From the NCBI GenBank assembly GCA_049680625.1, contig JBAUID010000058.1, positions 62,001 through 126,000 of the forward strand: a stretch of DNA of 64,000 nucleotides. The letters run 5' to 3'. This DNA comes from JAUIAI01 sp049680625 (lineage in GTDB: Bacteria > Pseudomonadota > Gammaproteobacteria > Burkholderiales > Burkholderiaceae_E). Made by a program: the position numbers and the translations under genes. Shown here one piece after another: positions 49,944-59,217 of the stretch (position 1 is the first letter of the stretch; each line of letters begins with the position of its first letter). The notes beneath the pieces are model-generated. The model made no database searches. It worked only from the letters and a program-made list of their open reading frames with translations, and was not told where the DNA came from.

Positions 49944-52079
49944 TTGCATCCTGAAACCCACCTATCCGCCCTCGGTTGGCCCAGCCAACTCAGTCGCCAT
50001 CTGCTAATTTGCTTTATTGCCTTGCTGGTATTGATCCTCGTTGGCTGTGGCGGTAGTTCCGCTGTTAGCGGAACCGGCGGCGGCGAGGGCGGTGAACAAG
50101 CTGGTGAACAAGCTGGTGAACAAGTTGTTGCCACCAATCTGATCGCAATGGATGGCGGATGGCTGACCTGGTCGGGTCAGGACACCGGGATCTCAGTCGA
50201 TGCAGACGGATTTCTGGTTTTGCCGCCTGCGGTGTCGGCCGGTCAGGACTACATATATGGCGTTCAGGAGTTTCCCAGCGAACTAACTGCCGGGACTCAA
50301 TACAAGTTGGAGCTGTCAACCACCGATGCTCAGGCAAAGGTGCTTATCTTTTTGCGTGACGTCAACGGATTCAACGTCCCGCTAACCGAGTTCAGCGGAT
50401 CAACCAAAGACTACGGTTCCGTTTCGGGTGCTGGTACGCTGCTGTTTACCGCGCCGGCGGATGTCAATTCGGTCATCGTTCAGGTTCAGGCGGGCTGGCG
50501 CGCAAGCCAACCGACCCGATTGATGGTCCAGGTTACAGAACAAGATTCGGCCATTGGTGGTGACGGCGGCACAGCCGGGGGTGGTGATACATCCGGTGAG
50601 TCCCCAGGTGGCGCGAACAGTTTGCTCGATCTGAGCGGCCAGTGGCTGACCTGGGCGGGCGCAGAAAGTGGCATTCAATACGACGCGAGCACGGGTCAAT
50701 TGGTGTTAGCACCGGTGCCCGGAGGTCAGCGGGTTGGCGTCAGACGGTATACAGTCGCACTTGATTCTGGCCGGGAATACACCGCGATCATCGATGCGTC
50801 CAATTCTGGTGCGACCGCACGGTTTTTCCTGAACGACAGTGTCGGTGGTGTGAACTATGTTCATGCTGATACCGGCCTGAGTCGTAATTGGCACGAAGTT
50901 CGCAATTCTGCGCCGTTGCGCTTTGTCCCCCCAGCCGGTGTAACCTCAATTGATGTACAGGTGCAAGGGCCGTGGCAGGCGATTGATTCAACAACAGTTG
51001 GCTTAAGCTTGTCCGATACCGGGGCCGCAAGCGTCGACAACGGCGGCGGCACAGATAACGGCGGCGGCACAGACAACGGCGGCGGCACAGACAACGGCGG
51101 CGGCACAGACAACGGCGGCGGCACAGACAACGGCGGTGGAAACTCAGGCAATCGCCCGCGTGTGGCCATTTTAACCGACATCAATTACTCCGGCGGCGAT
51201 CCGGACGACTCCCAGTCCATGATCCACATCCTCTGGTATGCAGACCAGCTGGATATCCGAACCATCATTCCCGACAAATGGAGTGGTGGTGGCTATCAGG
51301 CGACAATTGATGCGATTTCTGCCTACGAGGCGGACTACAACACCTATGGTATGAGTGCTAAGGGGTATCCGACACCGGCACAGTTGCGCGGTCGCGTTGC
51401 CACTAACGAGCCCAATGCGATCAGCCGGCTGATCAGTGAGGCTGATGCTTCATCTGAGCCCTTGTATGTATTGATTTGGGGCGGCATGACTATCTTGCGT
51501 GACGCGCTTTATCAGCGTCCCGACCTTTCGTCCAAGTTGCGGGTGATGACAATTGCGTCTGCCCAGCACTACACCGGCAACTGCAGTTCGCCGAACTGGA
51601 ACGGAGACGGCCGCAACGACATCTTTTTTGACTCCCGCTTTGACAACCTGTGGTGGGTAGAAAGTAACTGGACATATAACGGCATGTTTGATGGACCACG
51701 GCCTGTCGAAATGCTCAATATCATGACCGGCTACGGCACCATGGGCTGGAAAATGAAAGACGTGGTTCGGGCATTCGGGTGGGCGCAGTATTTTCGCGCA
51801 GGTGATACACCAACTGTCTTGTACCTGATTGACCCCTCAAACAATCTCGACGACCCCACCCAGGGCAGTTGGGCAGGGCAATTCACCCGTCCATTAGGTA
51901 ATAGGCCTAATTTCTACGCCGATTCCTCCGGTGGTGTTAACTGGGATTATGCGAACCCATGTAACACCTGGGGCCAGAAGGATCAGGTTTATAACTATAG
52001 TAAAAATACGCTTGAATCGCGTCGCGAGAATATGTACTCGGCGCTGTTGAACAAGCTGAACTGGATCTACGGAAGATAG
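49944..52079 (+). CDS. Secreted lipoprotein with two beta-sandwich domains and a Sde182-like nucleoside-hydrolase-fold domain (copy 1)
   Basis: About 711 residues if started at TTG 49944; the frame is open back to a GTG at 49716, but that would put ~100 unconserved residues before the signal peptide. Start uncertain. A hydrophobic segment ends in a lipobox LVGC|GGSS. Two repeated domains of ~140 residues follow, each opening with WLTWxGxxxGI (WLTWSGQDTGI and WLTWAGAESGI), and likely bind carbohydrate. A linker of five N-G-G-G-T-D units leads to the C-terminal domain, which begins RPRVAILTDINYSGGDPDDSQSM (about 406) and runs to NWIYGR. It fits DUF1593 (Sde182 nucleoside-hydrolase-like), an Asp-rich Ca site family. 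Substrate unknown. Next gene is a tandem paralogue. Confidence 0.8.
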   Translation: MHPETHLSALGWPSQLSRHLLICFIALLVLILVGCGGSSAVSGTGGGEGGEQAGEQAGEQVVATNLIAMDGGWLTWSGQDTGISVDADGFLVLPPAVSAGQDYIYGVQEFPSELTAGTQYKLELSTTDAQAKVLIFLRDVNGFNVPLTEFSGSTKDYGSVSGAGTLLFTAPADVNSVIVQVQAGWRASQPTRLMVQVTEQDSAIGGDGGTAGGGDTSGESPGGANSLLDLSGQWLTWAGAESGIQYDASTGQLVLAPVPGGQRVGVRRYTVALDSGREYTAIIDASNSGATARFFLNDSVGGVNYVHADTGLSRNWHEVRNSAPLRFVPPAGVTSIDVQVQGPWQAIDSTTVGLSLSDTGAASVDNGGGTDNGGGTDNGGGTDNGGGTDNGGGTDNGGGNSGNRPRVAILTDINYSGGDPDDSQSMIHILWYADQLDIRTIIPDKWSGGGYQATIDAISAYEADYNTYGMSAKGYPTPAQLRGRVATNEPNAISRLISEADASSEPLYVLIWGGMTILRDALYQRPDLSSKLRVMTIASAQHYTGNCSSPNWNGDGRNDIFFDSRFDNLWWVESNWTYNGMFDGPRPVEMLNIMTGYGTMGWKMKDVVRAFGWAQYFRAGDTPTVLYLIDPSNNLDDPTQGSWAGQFTRPLGNRPNFYADSSGGVNWDYANPCNTWGQKDQVYNYSKNTLESRRENMYSALLNKLNWIYGR
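50091..50126. repeat. 12-bp repeat (about 3 copies) after the lipobox of copy 1
   Basis: Units ggtgaacaagct at 50091-50102 and 50103-50114, with a partial third copy, encoding E-Q-A-G repeats. It makes a flexible spacer between the lipid anchor and the first domain. Confidence 0.8.
51039..51128. repeat. 18-bp repeat x5 encoding the NGGGTD linker
   Basis: Five adjacent units of aacggcggcggcacagac (one base differs in the first). Encodes (N-G-G-G-T-D)5, a flexible linker before the hydrolase-like domain of copy 1. Confidence 0.95.
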
Positions 52080-52139
52080 TGCTCGCGTGCCGTCGTTAGA
52101 TTACGAATTTCAACGACAGCGTTTACGGAGAATATCAAA

Positions 52140-54326
52140 ATGCCTAATTCAGGCTCCTATTTCGACACGCCTGTTGGCTTGCCGAAGCTGGCGGATTGCG
52201 CCAGCAAACTGACAAACCGAGCGCTTTCCTGCGTGGCAATGTTCACCACGCTATTGGTGGTGTCGGCATGTGGCGGCAGCGGCAGTGGTGAGGGCGTCAA
52301 CAGCGGTGCAACTGACACCCCAGCCGCCCGGGTGAGCGTATCAGTCACCGCTAGTGGTGGGGTTGAAAAAGCCTCAACCAATCTGACTGACGGATCGCAG
52401 CAATGGTCAACCTGGTCTGGAAATCCGACACAGATCTATTACGATTGGGATGCCGGTGCGCTGCGAATCCCGACTAATGGTCAGGATCTTGCTCTTGCCG
52501 TTCAGCGGTATGATCGGCCGCTTTCCGCAGGTACTACTTATACGCTTCAGGTCGATTCCGACGACAATGGCGCGCGCGCGCTGATGTTTCTGTTCGACTC
52601 GAATGGGTCGGTTGTTCGAATCAATGGCACTGACTTGGTGGCATCGAAAAATGCACCAGCCACTTTCGTAGCGCCCGGAAATATTGCCGGGTTTTTTCTG
52701 CAGGTTCAGAACGCGTGGCGTGCCAATAGTGATACTTTGCTTAACGCACAGTTGTCCGATGGCCCGTCGTTTGACGTTGATGTCTCAGGAACTGCCATCG
52801 GTACTGAATTGGTGGGGCTGAATGGCGCCTGGGATAACTGGTCAAACGAAGACACCGGGGTGTATCACGATAGCGGCGCAGGTCACCTCGTGATTCCCGC
52901 GCCTCATTCCTGGGAGTCGAATCGTATCGGGGTGCAGCGTTTTTATGCGCCACTAGATGCCGGAACCGAGTATGAGTTAACAGCATCTTCCGTATCGGAT
53001 GCACAAGCGTCAGTTATCCTCTTTTTGTACAACGCTGCCGGGCAGACATTTGGCTTTACGGATTCATCTGGCACTTACCGAAACTGGTTGACAGCAGCCG
53101 GATCGGAAAAGCTGAGGTTTTATCCTCCCGCTGGTGTTTCTGGTTTTGCGATTCAGGTTCAAAGTAGGTATCGCGCATCTGCGACAACCACGATTCGACC
53201 GAGTCTTCAACCCGTTGTCGCTGGGACTGGTAATGGCAATACGAATAATGATGGTTCCGATACCGATTCAGGCAACACCGATTCAGGCAACACAGACTCA
53301 GGCAACACAGACTCAGGCAACACAGACTCTGGAAGTACGGATTCTGCCAACACCGGTGGCAATACCGCCGGCGGTGGCAACAATGGGTCTTCACGACCGC
53401 GAGTTGTTGTTGTAACCGACGCCAACTACAGCGGTGGTGACCCGGACGATAAGCAGTCGCTGGCGCACATGATGTGGTATGCCAATGAGCTCGATATTCG
53501 AGGCATTGTTCCGCAGTTATGGAACGGGCAGGGGCATACAGTCGCCATGGAAAGCCTGAACGCGTACGAGCAGGATTACTACGCTTACGGTTTGTCCGGC
53601 AAAGGGTTTCCAACCCCGCAAGAAATCAAAAACCGGGTGCCGTATACCCAGTCGGCCGGTATCGATCTGATCATTCGCGAAGCGGACGCATCAAGTGAGC
53701 CTCTTTATGTCTTGCTGTGGGGTGAGATGACCCCTGTTCGGGATGTTCTTTACAAGCGCCCGGACCTTGTTTCCAAGCTGCGCCTGTTGTCGATCGCCAG
53801 CGACCGAATGGCTGATTCGGGTAACTGCAGCCGGGTCAACTGGAACGGCGGCGGGCGCAACGACATTTTCAAGGACGGTCGCTTTAATAATCTGTGGTGG
53901 GTCGAAAGCAACTGGACCTACAACGGTATGTTCGATGGTGATCGCCCGCGCCAGATCCTGGAGCAAATCTCTGGTTACGGCAGTCTTGGCTGGTACCAGA
54001 AGCAGGCCGTCAGTGGCGTTTCCTGGGCTCAGTACTTCCGCGCCGGCGACACACCGACAGTGCTCTATCTGATCGACCCGAACAACAACCTGGAAAATCC
54101 GAGTCAGGGCAGTTGGGCGGGGCAGTTTCATCGACCCTTCCCGGGGCAGCGACCTAACTATTACGCTGACTCTGCCGGTGGCCTGGGCTGGGACTACGCA
54201 AACCCGTGTAATACCTGGGGCCTCATGAACCAGGTCTACAACGCCAGCAAAGACACGATGGCGCGGCAGCGTGAATCCATGTACTCGGCGATGATTGGCA
54301 AGCTTAACTGGATCTACGGGCGCTGA
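52140..54326 (+). CDS. Secreted lipoprotein with two beta-sandwich domains and a Sde182-like domain (copy 2)
   Basis: 728 residues; ATG 52140 after GGAGA. Signal peptide with lipobox VSAC|GGSG. Same plan as the upstream gene: two domains opening WSTWSGNPTQI and WDNWSNEDTGV, a linker of T-D-S-G-N units, and the C-terminal DUF1593-like domain from RPRVVVVTDANYSGGDPDDKQS (Asp427 region) to LNWIYGR. The hydrolase-like domains of the two proteins are clearly homologous (shared ADASSEPLYVL, DIF..RFNNLWWVESNWTYNGMFDG, AQYFRAGDTPTVLYLIDP), while the linkers are different repeats. So the genes arose by tandem duplication and the linkers were replaced or expanded independently. Function probably polysaccharide- or nucleoside-related; unknown. 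Gap to copy 1 is 60 bp. Confidence 0.83.
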   Translation: MPNSGSYFDTPVGLPKLADCASKLTNRALSCVAMFTTLLVVSACGGSGSGEGVNSGATDTPAARVSVSVTASGGVEKASTNLTDGSQQWSTWSGNPTQIYYDWDAGALRIPTNGQDLALAVQRYDRPLSAGTTYTLQVDSDDNGARALMFLFDSNGSVVRINGTDLVASKNAPATFVAPGNIAGFFLQVQNAWRANSDTLLNAQLSDGPSFDVDVSGTAIGTELVGLNGAWDNWSNEDTGVYHDSGAGHLVIPAPHSWESNRIGVQRFYAPLDAGTEYELTASSVSDAQASVILFLYNAAGQTFGFTDSSGTYRNWLTAAGSEKLRFYPPAGVSGFAIQVQSRYRASATTTIRPSLQPVVAGTGNGNTNNDGSDTDSGNTDSGNTDSGNTDSGNTDSGSTDSANTGGNTAGGGNNGSSRPRVVVVTDANYSGGDPDDKQSLAHMMWYANELDIRGIVPQLWNGQGHTVAMESLNAYEQDYYAYGLSGKGFPTPQEIKNRVPYTQSAGIDLIIREADASSEPLYVLLWGEMTPVRDVLYKRPDLVSKLRLLSIASDRMADSGNCSRVNWNGGGRNDIFKDGRFNNLWWVESNWTYNGMFDGDRPRQILEQISGYGSLGWYQKQAVSGVSWAQYFRAGDTPTVLYLIDPNNNLENPSQGSWAGQFHRPFPGQRPNYYADSAGGLGWDYANPCNTWGLMNQVYNASKDTMARQRESMYSAMIGKLNWIYGR
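53262..53351. repeat. 15-bp repeat x6 encoding the TDSGN linker
   Basis: Six units of ac(a/c)ga(t/c)tcaggcaac type, the last two degenerate. Encodes (T-D-S-G-N)n; different from the repeat in copy 1. Confidence 0.93.
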
Positions 54327-54542
54327 TCAGGTTCTGCTCTACGGTAAGTTAAGGCCGACCGCTCTGGTGGCCTGAATGTTGGTCGGTTGCACTGATTCAG
54401 CGCAACCGGCCAAGTTCTGACAAAATCCAGCTTCGATTGATCCAAGTGAGCGCTCGATGGCGACTTTTTGTCCCGGCCTTTTTCCGGTCTTCCCTGCTTT
54501 TTATCCTCGTTTTTGCGTGGGCATGCCCAAGTGTGGGCGTCA

Positions 54543-55190
54543 ATGATTTCGTCCGCAGAAGCACTTGACCGACTTCGGCAGGGCAATACCCGCTTCGAAC
54601 GCGGTGAACTCGCCCGCGTCCTGTTGACCAACTCTGAAACCCGAAATCGACTCGTGGCTGAGCAAGCGCCGTTTGCAGTTGTTCTGGGCTGTTCAGATTC
54701 CCGGGCTCCGGCTGAAGTTGTTTTTGATCAAGGTCTGGGGGACTTGTTTGTTATCCGGGTAGCCGGCAACGTGGTGTCGCCGTCCCAAATTGCCAGCGTT
54801 GAGTTTGCTGTCGCCCGATTTGGCACACCGCTGGTTGTTGTCATGGGGCACACCCGATGTGGGGCGGTTGCCGCCACGATCGAAGAACTATTGCTGCCGC
54901 CGGCGGATCGTTCCGCCACAATGCATGCCATCGTAGATCGGATTCGACCGGCAGTTGAAGTCCTGATGGATACCGATATTGGCAAAAACGCCGAGGCTTT
55001 GTCCTACCATGCGATTCGCGCCAATATTCGGCTTGCGACCGATCACCTACGCCATGGTTCGCGCGTAATCGAAGAACAAATTCAACGGGACGAATTACTT
55101 ATTGTCGGCGCTGAGTACTCGATCGAAAGCGGTCGGGTGGATTTTTTTGATATTCCGGGCCCGTACCCGGAAGGTTGGGGTACTACATGA
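54543..55190 (+). CDS. Beta-class carbonic anhydrase
   Basis: 215 residues from ATG 54543; a TTG at 54468 would add an unconserved N-terminus. Interconverts CO2 and bicarbonate. Zn ligands and active residues are visible: Cys and Asp-Ser-Arg in VLGCSDSRAPAEVVFDQGLGDLFVIRVAGN, and His/Cys in VVVMGHTRCGAVAATIEE. The last bases overlap the start of the amidohydrolase gene (ATGA). The 54327-54542 gap before it contains an inverted repeat of the type ccgacc/ggtcgg but no clear promoter. Confidence 0.95.
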   Translation: MISSAEALDRLRQGNTRFERGELARVLLTNSETRNRLVAEQAPFAVVLGCSDSRAPAEVVFDQGLGDLFVIRVAGNVVSPSQIASVEFAVARFGTPLVVVMGHTRCGAVAATIEELLLPPADRSATMHAIVDRIRPAVEVLMDTDIGKNAEALSYHAIRANIRLATDHLRHGSRVIEEQIQRDELLIVGAEYSIESGRVDFFDIPGPYPEGWGTT

Positions 55191-56881
55191 TTGATTTGCA
55201 AATTCGTAACGCCACTGTTTTTGACGGTGCAGGTGGTCAGGGCTTGATTCAACATGTTGGGGTCGATAACGGTCGCATAGTGTCTGTTGGCTCTGAGACG
55301 CAGGCTGCCCGCGACATTATTGACGCGGCCGGGTTGGCCTTAATGCCGGGTATTATCGATAACCACACCCACTATGACGCCCAGGTTACCTGGGACCGTC
55401 TCGTCTCCCCGTCACCGCGCCTGGGGGTTACCACTGCGGTTATCGGAAATTGTGGGTTTACTATTGCGCCCTGTCGGCCCGGGGACCGCGACCTGATTAT
55501 GCGCAACCTCACTCAGGTGGAAGGGATGTCAATGGACGTCCTGCGAGCCGGTATCGACTGGCAGTTCGAGTCTGTGCCCGAATACCTCGATTTTCTTGAG
55601 CAGCAGGGTTGCCTGATTAATCTGGCGGCCTTTGTCGGTCATTCGTCGGTACGCACCTACGTTATGGGTGATGATGCCGCGCGCCGGGAAGCTACCCCGG
55701 ATGAGATTCATCAAATGCACACCTTGGTCATTGACGGGTTAAAAGCCGGGGCCATTGGCTTTGCAACCTCAACTTCGCCGGCTCACAACGGTCATGGTGG
55801 ATTGCCGATGCCCTCGCGCCTGGCTGATACCGTTGAGATGGAAACTCTTGTTCAAACCGTTGGGGAGGTTGGCCACGGCGTATTTATGCTGACCAAAGGT
55901 GGGCATACGCCAATTCCGTGGCTTGAAGAATTGGCGTCCCGAACCGGTCGCCCGGTGGTCATTGCGGCGATTCTTCACAATAGCACTAACCCACGGGTGG
56001 TCTTTGATGACCTTGACGCAATTGAAGCGGGGCGTCAGCGCGGCCGAGAAATGTACGGTGCAATCTCGCCGTGCCCGCTGACTAACGATTTCACGCTTAA
56101 ATCCCCGTATCCGGTCGAAGGCCTGGTTGCCTGGAAACCGGCGCTGGGCAAGAGTGGCGAAGCATTAAAAGCAGTATTGTCGGACCCCGATTTCCGACGG
56201 GCTGTGCGTGAAGAAATTTCGCAACCCGCGAGCTTTCGGCTGTTCAACGCCGAGTGGGACAAGGTCAACGTAGTTGAGACCAGTCTTGCCCATAACGCGA
56301 GCCTTGAGCAGCGATTTATCGCTGATATTGCCGCTGAGCGTAATGCCGACCCGCTTGACGTTTTGCTCGACCTGGCCATAGAAGAAGATCTTGCCACAGT
56401 GTTTTCCGCTGTTCTTCTTAATTCCGATGAATCGGCCGTGGGTCAAATGTTGAACCATCCCGCTTCCCTGGTGTCGTTGTCCGACGCCGGCGCACACCTG
56501 ACCTTTTTCAACGATGCCGGCTTCGGACTGCATTTGCTTGGTCATTGGGTTCGGGAGTTAAAAGTTCTGGAACTTGGTGAGGCAATTGCTGCGCTGACCA
56601 GCAAACCGGCCGCGATATTTGGTTTTACGGATCGTGGCAGTATTCAGGTCGGTTATCACGCTGACCTGATGTTGTTTGACCCGGCAACAATCGGGCGTGG
56701 CCCCAAATACCGGACTCATGATTTGCCAGGTAGTGGCACGCGGTTAATGACTGACCCGGTTGGAATTCACGGAGTGTGGGTTTCTGGAGTACGAATCGTT
56801 GGCGAAGACGGCAATCTGGTTCACCATGCTAAAGATTCCCTGCCTGGGCGTCTGATCCGGTTCGGGTCACACCAAGTTTAA
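55187..56881 (+). CDS. N-acyl-D-amino-acid deacylase family amidohydrolase
   Basis: 564 residues from ATG 55187, overlapping the carbonic anhydrase stop by 4 bp. Amidohydrolase family 3: metal ligands in MPGIIDNHTHYDAQVTWD, the Cys-containing VIGNCGFTIAPCRPGDRD, FVGHSSVRTYVMG, and the late Asp in SLSDAGAHLTFFNDAGFGLHLLGHWVRE; C-terminal ITSKPAAIFGF-type block ALTSKPAAIFGFTDRGSIQVGYHADLMLFDP. Family members hydrolyse N-acyl-D-amino acids, but many have other activities; I only assign the family. Coupled to carbonic anhydrase, for which no shared role is evident. Confidence 0.88.
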   Translation: MIDLQIRNATVFDGAGGQGLIQHVGVDNGRIVSVGSETQAARDIIDAAGLALMPGIIDNHTHYDAQVTWDRLVSPSPRLGVTTAVIGNCGFTIAPCRPGDRDLIMRNLTQVEGMSMDVLRAGIDWQFESVPEYLDFLEQQGCLINLAAFVGHSSVRTYVMGDDAARREATPDEIHQMHTLVIDGLKAGAIGFATSTSPAHNGHGGLPMPSRLADTVEMETLVQTVGEVGHGVFMLTKGGHTPIPWLEELASRTGRPVVIAAILHNSTNPRVVFDDLDAIEAGRQRGREMYGAISPCPLTNDFTLKSPYPVEGLVAWKPALGKSGEALKAVLSDPDFRRAVREEISQPASFRLFNAEWDKVNVVETSLAHNASLEQRFIADIAAERNADPLDVLLDLAIEEDLATVFSAVLLNSDESAVGQMLNHPASLVSLSDAGAHLTFFNDAGFGLHLLGHWVRELKVLELGEAIAALTSKPAAIFGFTDRGSIQVGYHADLMLFDPATIGRGPKYRTHDLPGSGTRLMTDPVGIHGVWVSGVRIVGEDGNLVHHAKDSLPGRLIRFGSHQV

Positions 56882-56887
56882 ACTGTC

Positions 56888-56903
56888 GCCCGGACTTCCG
56901 GGC
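56888..56903. other. Small hairpin between the amidohydrolase and decarboxylase genes
   Basis: gcccgg (56888-56893), four-base loop, ccgggc (56898-56903). It is 7 bp after the amidohydrolase stop and about 20 bp before the decarboxylase ATG. No T-run follows, so it may be an mRNA-processing or attenuating structure rather than a terminator. Confidence 0.4.
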
Positions 56904-56923
56904 TCTACGCAAAGAGCGTCCCC

Positions 56924-59179
56924 ATGAAGTTTCGGTTCCCCATAGTAATTATTGACGAAGACTGGCGCTCGGATTCGGCCAGTGGCCTGGGGATTCGTGC
57001 GCTTGGTAAAGCGTTGGAAGACCAGGATATGGAGGTCATTGGCGGATTTACCTACTACGATGTTTCGATGGTGGCCAACCAGGCGGCACGGGCGTCAGCT
57101 TTTATCGTTTCTATCGACGACGAAGAGATATTTGAGGAAGGAGAAGACAACAAGGCTATTGACGATCTGCGCGCGTTTATCGGCGAGACCCGGCGTCGAA
57201 ACGAACATGTGCCGATTTTCTTGTTTGGTGAGACCAAGACGTCACGCCATATTCCCAGCGATATCCTGCGCGAGTTGCATGGTTTTATTCACATGTTTGA
57301 AGACACGCCGGAGTTTGTGGCGCGTTACATCATTCGTGAAGCCAATGCTTACCTGAATTCAGTGGCACCTCCCTTTTTCAAGGCCCTTGTCCACTATGCT
57401 AATGACGGTTCTTACTCCTGGCATTGCCCGGGGCACTCAGGCGGGGTGGCTTTTCTAAAAGCCCCGGTGGGTCAGATGTTTCACCAGTTCTTTGGCGAAA
57501 ACATGTTGCGCGCCGACGTTTGCAACGCAGTGGACGAGCTTGGTCAGCTTTTAGATCACACCGGGCCGGTGGCCGCGTCCGAGAACAATGCGGCGCGGAT
57601 ATTTCAGGCCGATCACTTGTTTTTTGTGACCAACGGAACCTCGACGTCAAACAAGATTGTCTGGCACGCGAGCGTGGGAACCGACGATGTTGTACTCGTT
57701 GACCGAAATTGTCACAAATCGGTGCTTCATGCGATTGTAATGACTGGCACCATACCGATCTTTCTGCAGCCCACCCGAAATCACCTCGGTATTATCGGCC
57801 CGATATCGCGCAGTGAGTTTGAGCCAGAAAATATACAGAAAAAAATTGACGCTCACCCGCTGATTAAAAACAAGTCGGTTAAGCCTCAGGTAATGACAAT
57901 CACCCAGTCGACCTATGATGGCGTTTTATACAACGTTGAGACCATCAAAAAAGTGATGGGCAACTACGTTGAGAACCTGCACTTTGATGAGGCCTGGCTG
58001 CCGCATGCGGCGTTCCATCCGTTCTACCATGAGTTTCACGCAATTGCGGAGAATCGCCCCCGCAGTGAAAATGCGATGGTTTTTTCAACCCAGTCGACCC
58101 ATAAACTGCTCGCGGGTTTATCCCAGGCGTCACAGATTCTTGTGCAGGAGCCGACCAATCGTAAGCTCGATAAACATCGGTTTAACGAAGCCTATCTGAT
58201 GCATACGTCAACCAGTCCGCAGTACGCGATTATCGCTTCCTGCGACGTGGCTGCCGCAATGATGGAGCCGCCGGGTGGCAAAGCCCTGGTTGAAGAGTCT
58301 ATTTTTGAAGCGTTGGAGTTCCGGCGCGCGATGCGCAAAGTATCCCGGGAGTACGCTGATTCATGGTGGTTTACGGTATGGGGGCCAAAGAACCAGTCGG
58401 ATAACGGCATCGGCGAACGTGAAGACTGGTTTTTACGGTCTAACGACAAGTGGCATGGTTTCGGAAAGCTGGCCGCAAACTTCAACATGCTGGATCCGAT
58501 CAAGGCCACGCTGGTTACGCCGGGTATGGATATCAATGGCCGATTCGACAAAGAAGGCATTCCGGCATCTATCGTAACCAAGTATCTCAGCGAACACGGG
58601 GTTGTGGTCGAGAAAACCGGTTTGTATTCGTTTTTTGTGATGTTCACCATCGGGATCACCAAGGGGCGCTGGAATACCTTGCTCACCGAATTGCAGCAAT
58701 TCAAAAGTGATTACGATCAGAACCAGCCCCTGTGGCGGGTGATGCCCGAGTTTGTGGTGGCCCATCCACAATACGAACGTGTGGGTTTGAAAGACCTTGC
58801 CCAGCGAATTCACCAGGCTTACCGGGAACACAACGTGGCTAAAGTCACCACGGAAATGTACTTGTCGCAAATGCAACCTGCGATGCGACCCAGTGATGCG
58901 TTCGAATGTCTGGCTCACCGCAAAGTGGAGCGGGTTCCGATTGACGAGCTGGAAGGGCGCATAACAACAATGCTTGTTACCCCGTACCCACCGGGGATTC
59001 CATTGTTGATTCCGGGCGAGCGCTTCAATCGCGCAATTGTCGAATATCTGCAATTCGCGCGCGCATTTAACCAGGGGTTTCCAGGGTTCGTGACTGACGT
59101 CCACGGCCTGGTAGTTGAAGAAGAAAACGGGGTCAAGAACTATTACGTGGACTGCGTCGAAAAATCCCGCGAGCCGTAG
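56924..59179 (+). CDS. Orn/Lys/Arg decarboxylase (LdcI/AdiA class)
   Basis: 751 residues. PLP enzyme with an N-terminal flavodoxin-like wing domain (1-130, FPIVIIDEDWRSDSASG), PLP domain and C-terminal domain (to about 740). The PLP-Lys is Lys394 in STQSTHKLLAGLSQASQI; the PLP-binding block HYANDGSYSWHCPGHSGGVAFL and FFVTNGTSTSNKIVWHASVG is typical. Decarboxylates arginine, lysine or ornithine to an amine, consuming a proton, which in E. coli relatives protects from acid. Substrate cannot be fixed from the sequence; no antiporter gene is adjacent. The start ATG is not preceded by a good ribosome binding site. Confidence 0.93.
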   Translation: MKFRFPIVIIDEDWRSDSASGLGIRALGKALEDQDMEVIGGFTYYDVSMVANQAARASAFIVSIDDEEIFEEGEDNKAIDDLRAFIGETRRRNEHVPIFLFGETKTSRHIPSDILRELHGFIHMFEDTPEFVARYIIREANAYLNSVAPPFFKALVHYANDGSYSWHCPGHSGGVAFLKAPVGQMFHQFFGENMLRADVCNAVDELGQLLDHTGPVAASENNAARIFQADHLFFVTNGTSTSNKIVWHASVGTDDVVLVDRNCHKSVLHAIVMTGTIPIFLQPTRNHLGIIGPISRSEFEPENIQKKIDAHPLIKNKSVKPQVMTITQSTYDGVLYNVETIKKVMGNYVENLHFDEAWLPHAAFHPFYHEFHAIAENRPRSENAMVFSTQSTHKLLAGLSQASQILVQEPTNRKLDKHRFNEAYLMHTSTSPQYAIIASCDVAAAMMEPPGGKALVEESIFEALEFRRAMRKVSREYADSWWFTVWGPKNQSDNGIGEREDWFLRSNDKWHGFGKLAANFNMLDPIKATLVTPGMDINGRFDKEGIPASIVTKYLSEHGVVVEKTGLYSFFVMFTIGITKGRWNTLLTELQQFKSDYDQNQPLWRVMPEFVVAHPQYERVGLKDLAQRIHQAYREHNVAKVTTEMYLSQMQPAMRPSDAFECLAHRKVERVPIDELEGRITTMLVTPYPPGIPLLIPGERFNRAIVEYLQFARAFNQGFPGFVTDVHGLVVEEENGVKNYYVDCVEKSREP

Positions 59180-59217
59180 AAATACCATTGACGATCGAGG
59201 AGTGCCCGTTTGCCGGT

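Noticed and set aside
51039..53351. Arrays of regular repeats that could suggest CRISPR
   Set aside because: The units are 15 and 18 bp, contiguous without spacers and in frame with linker codons.
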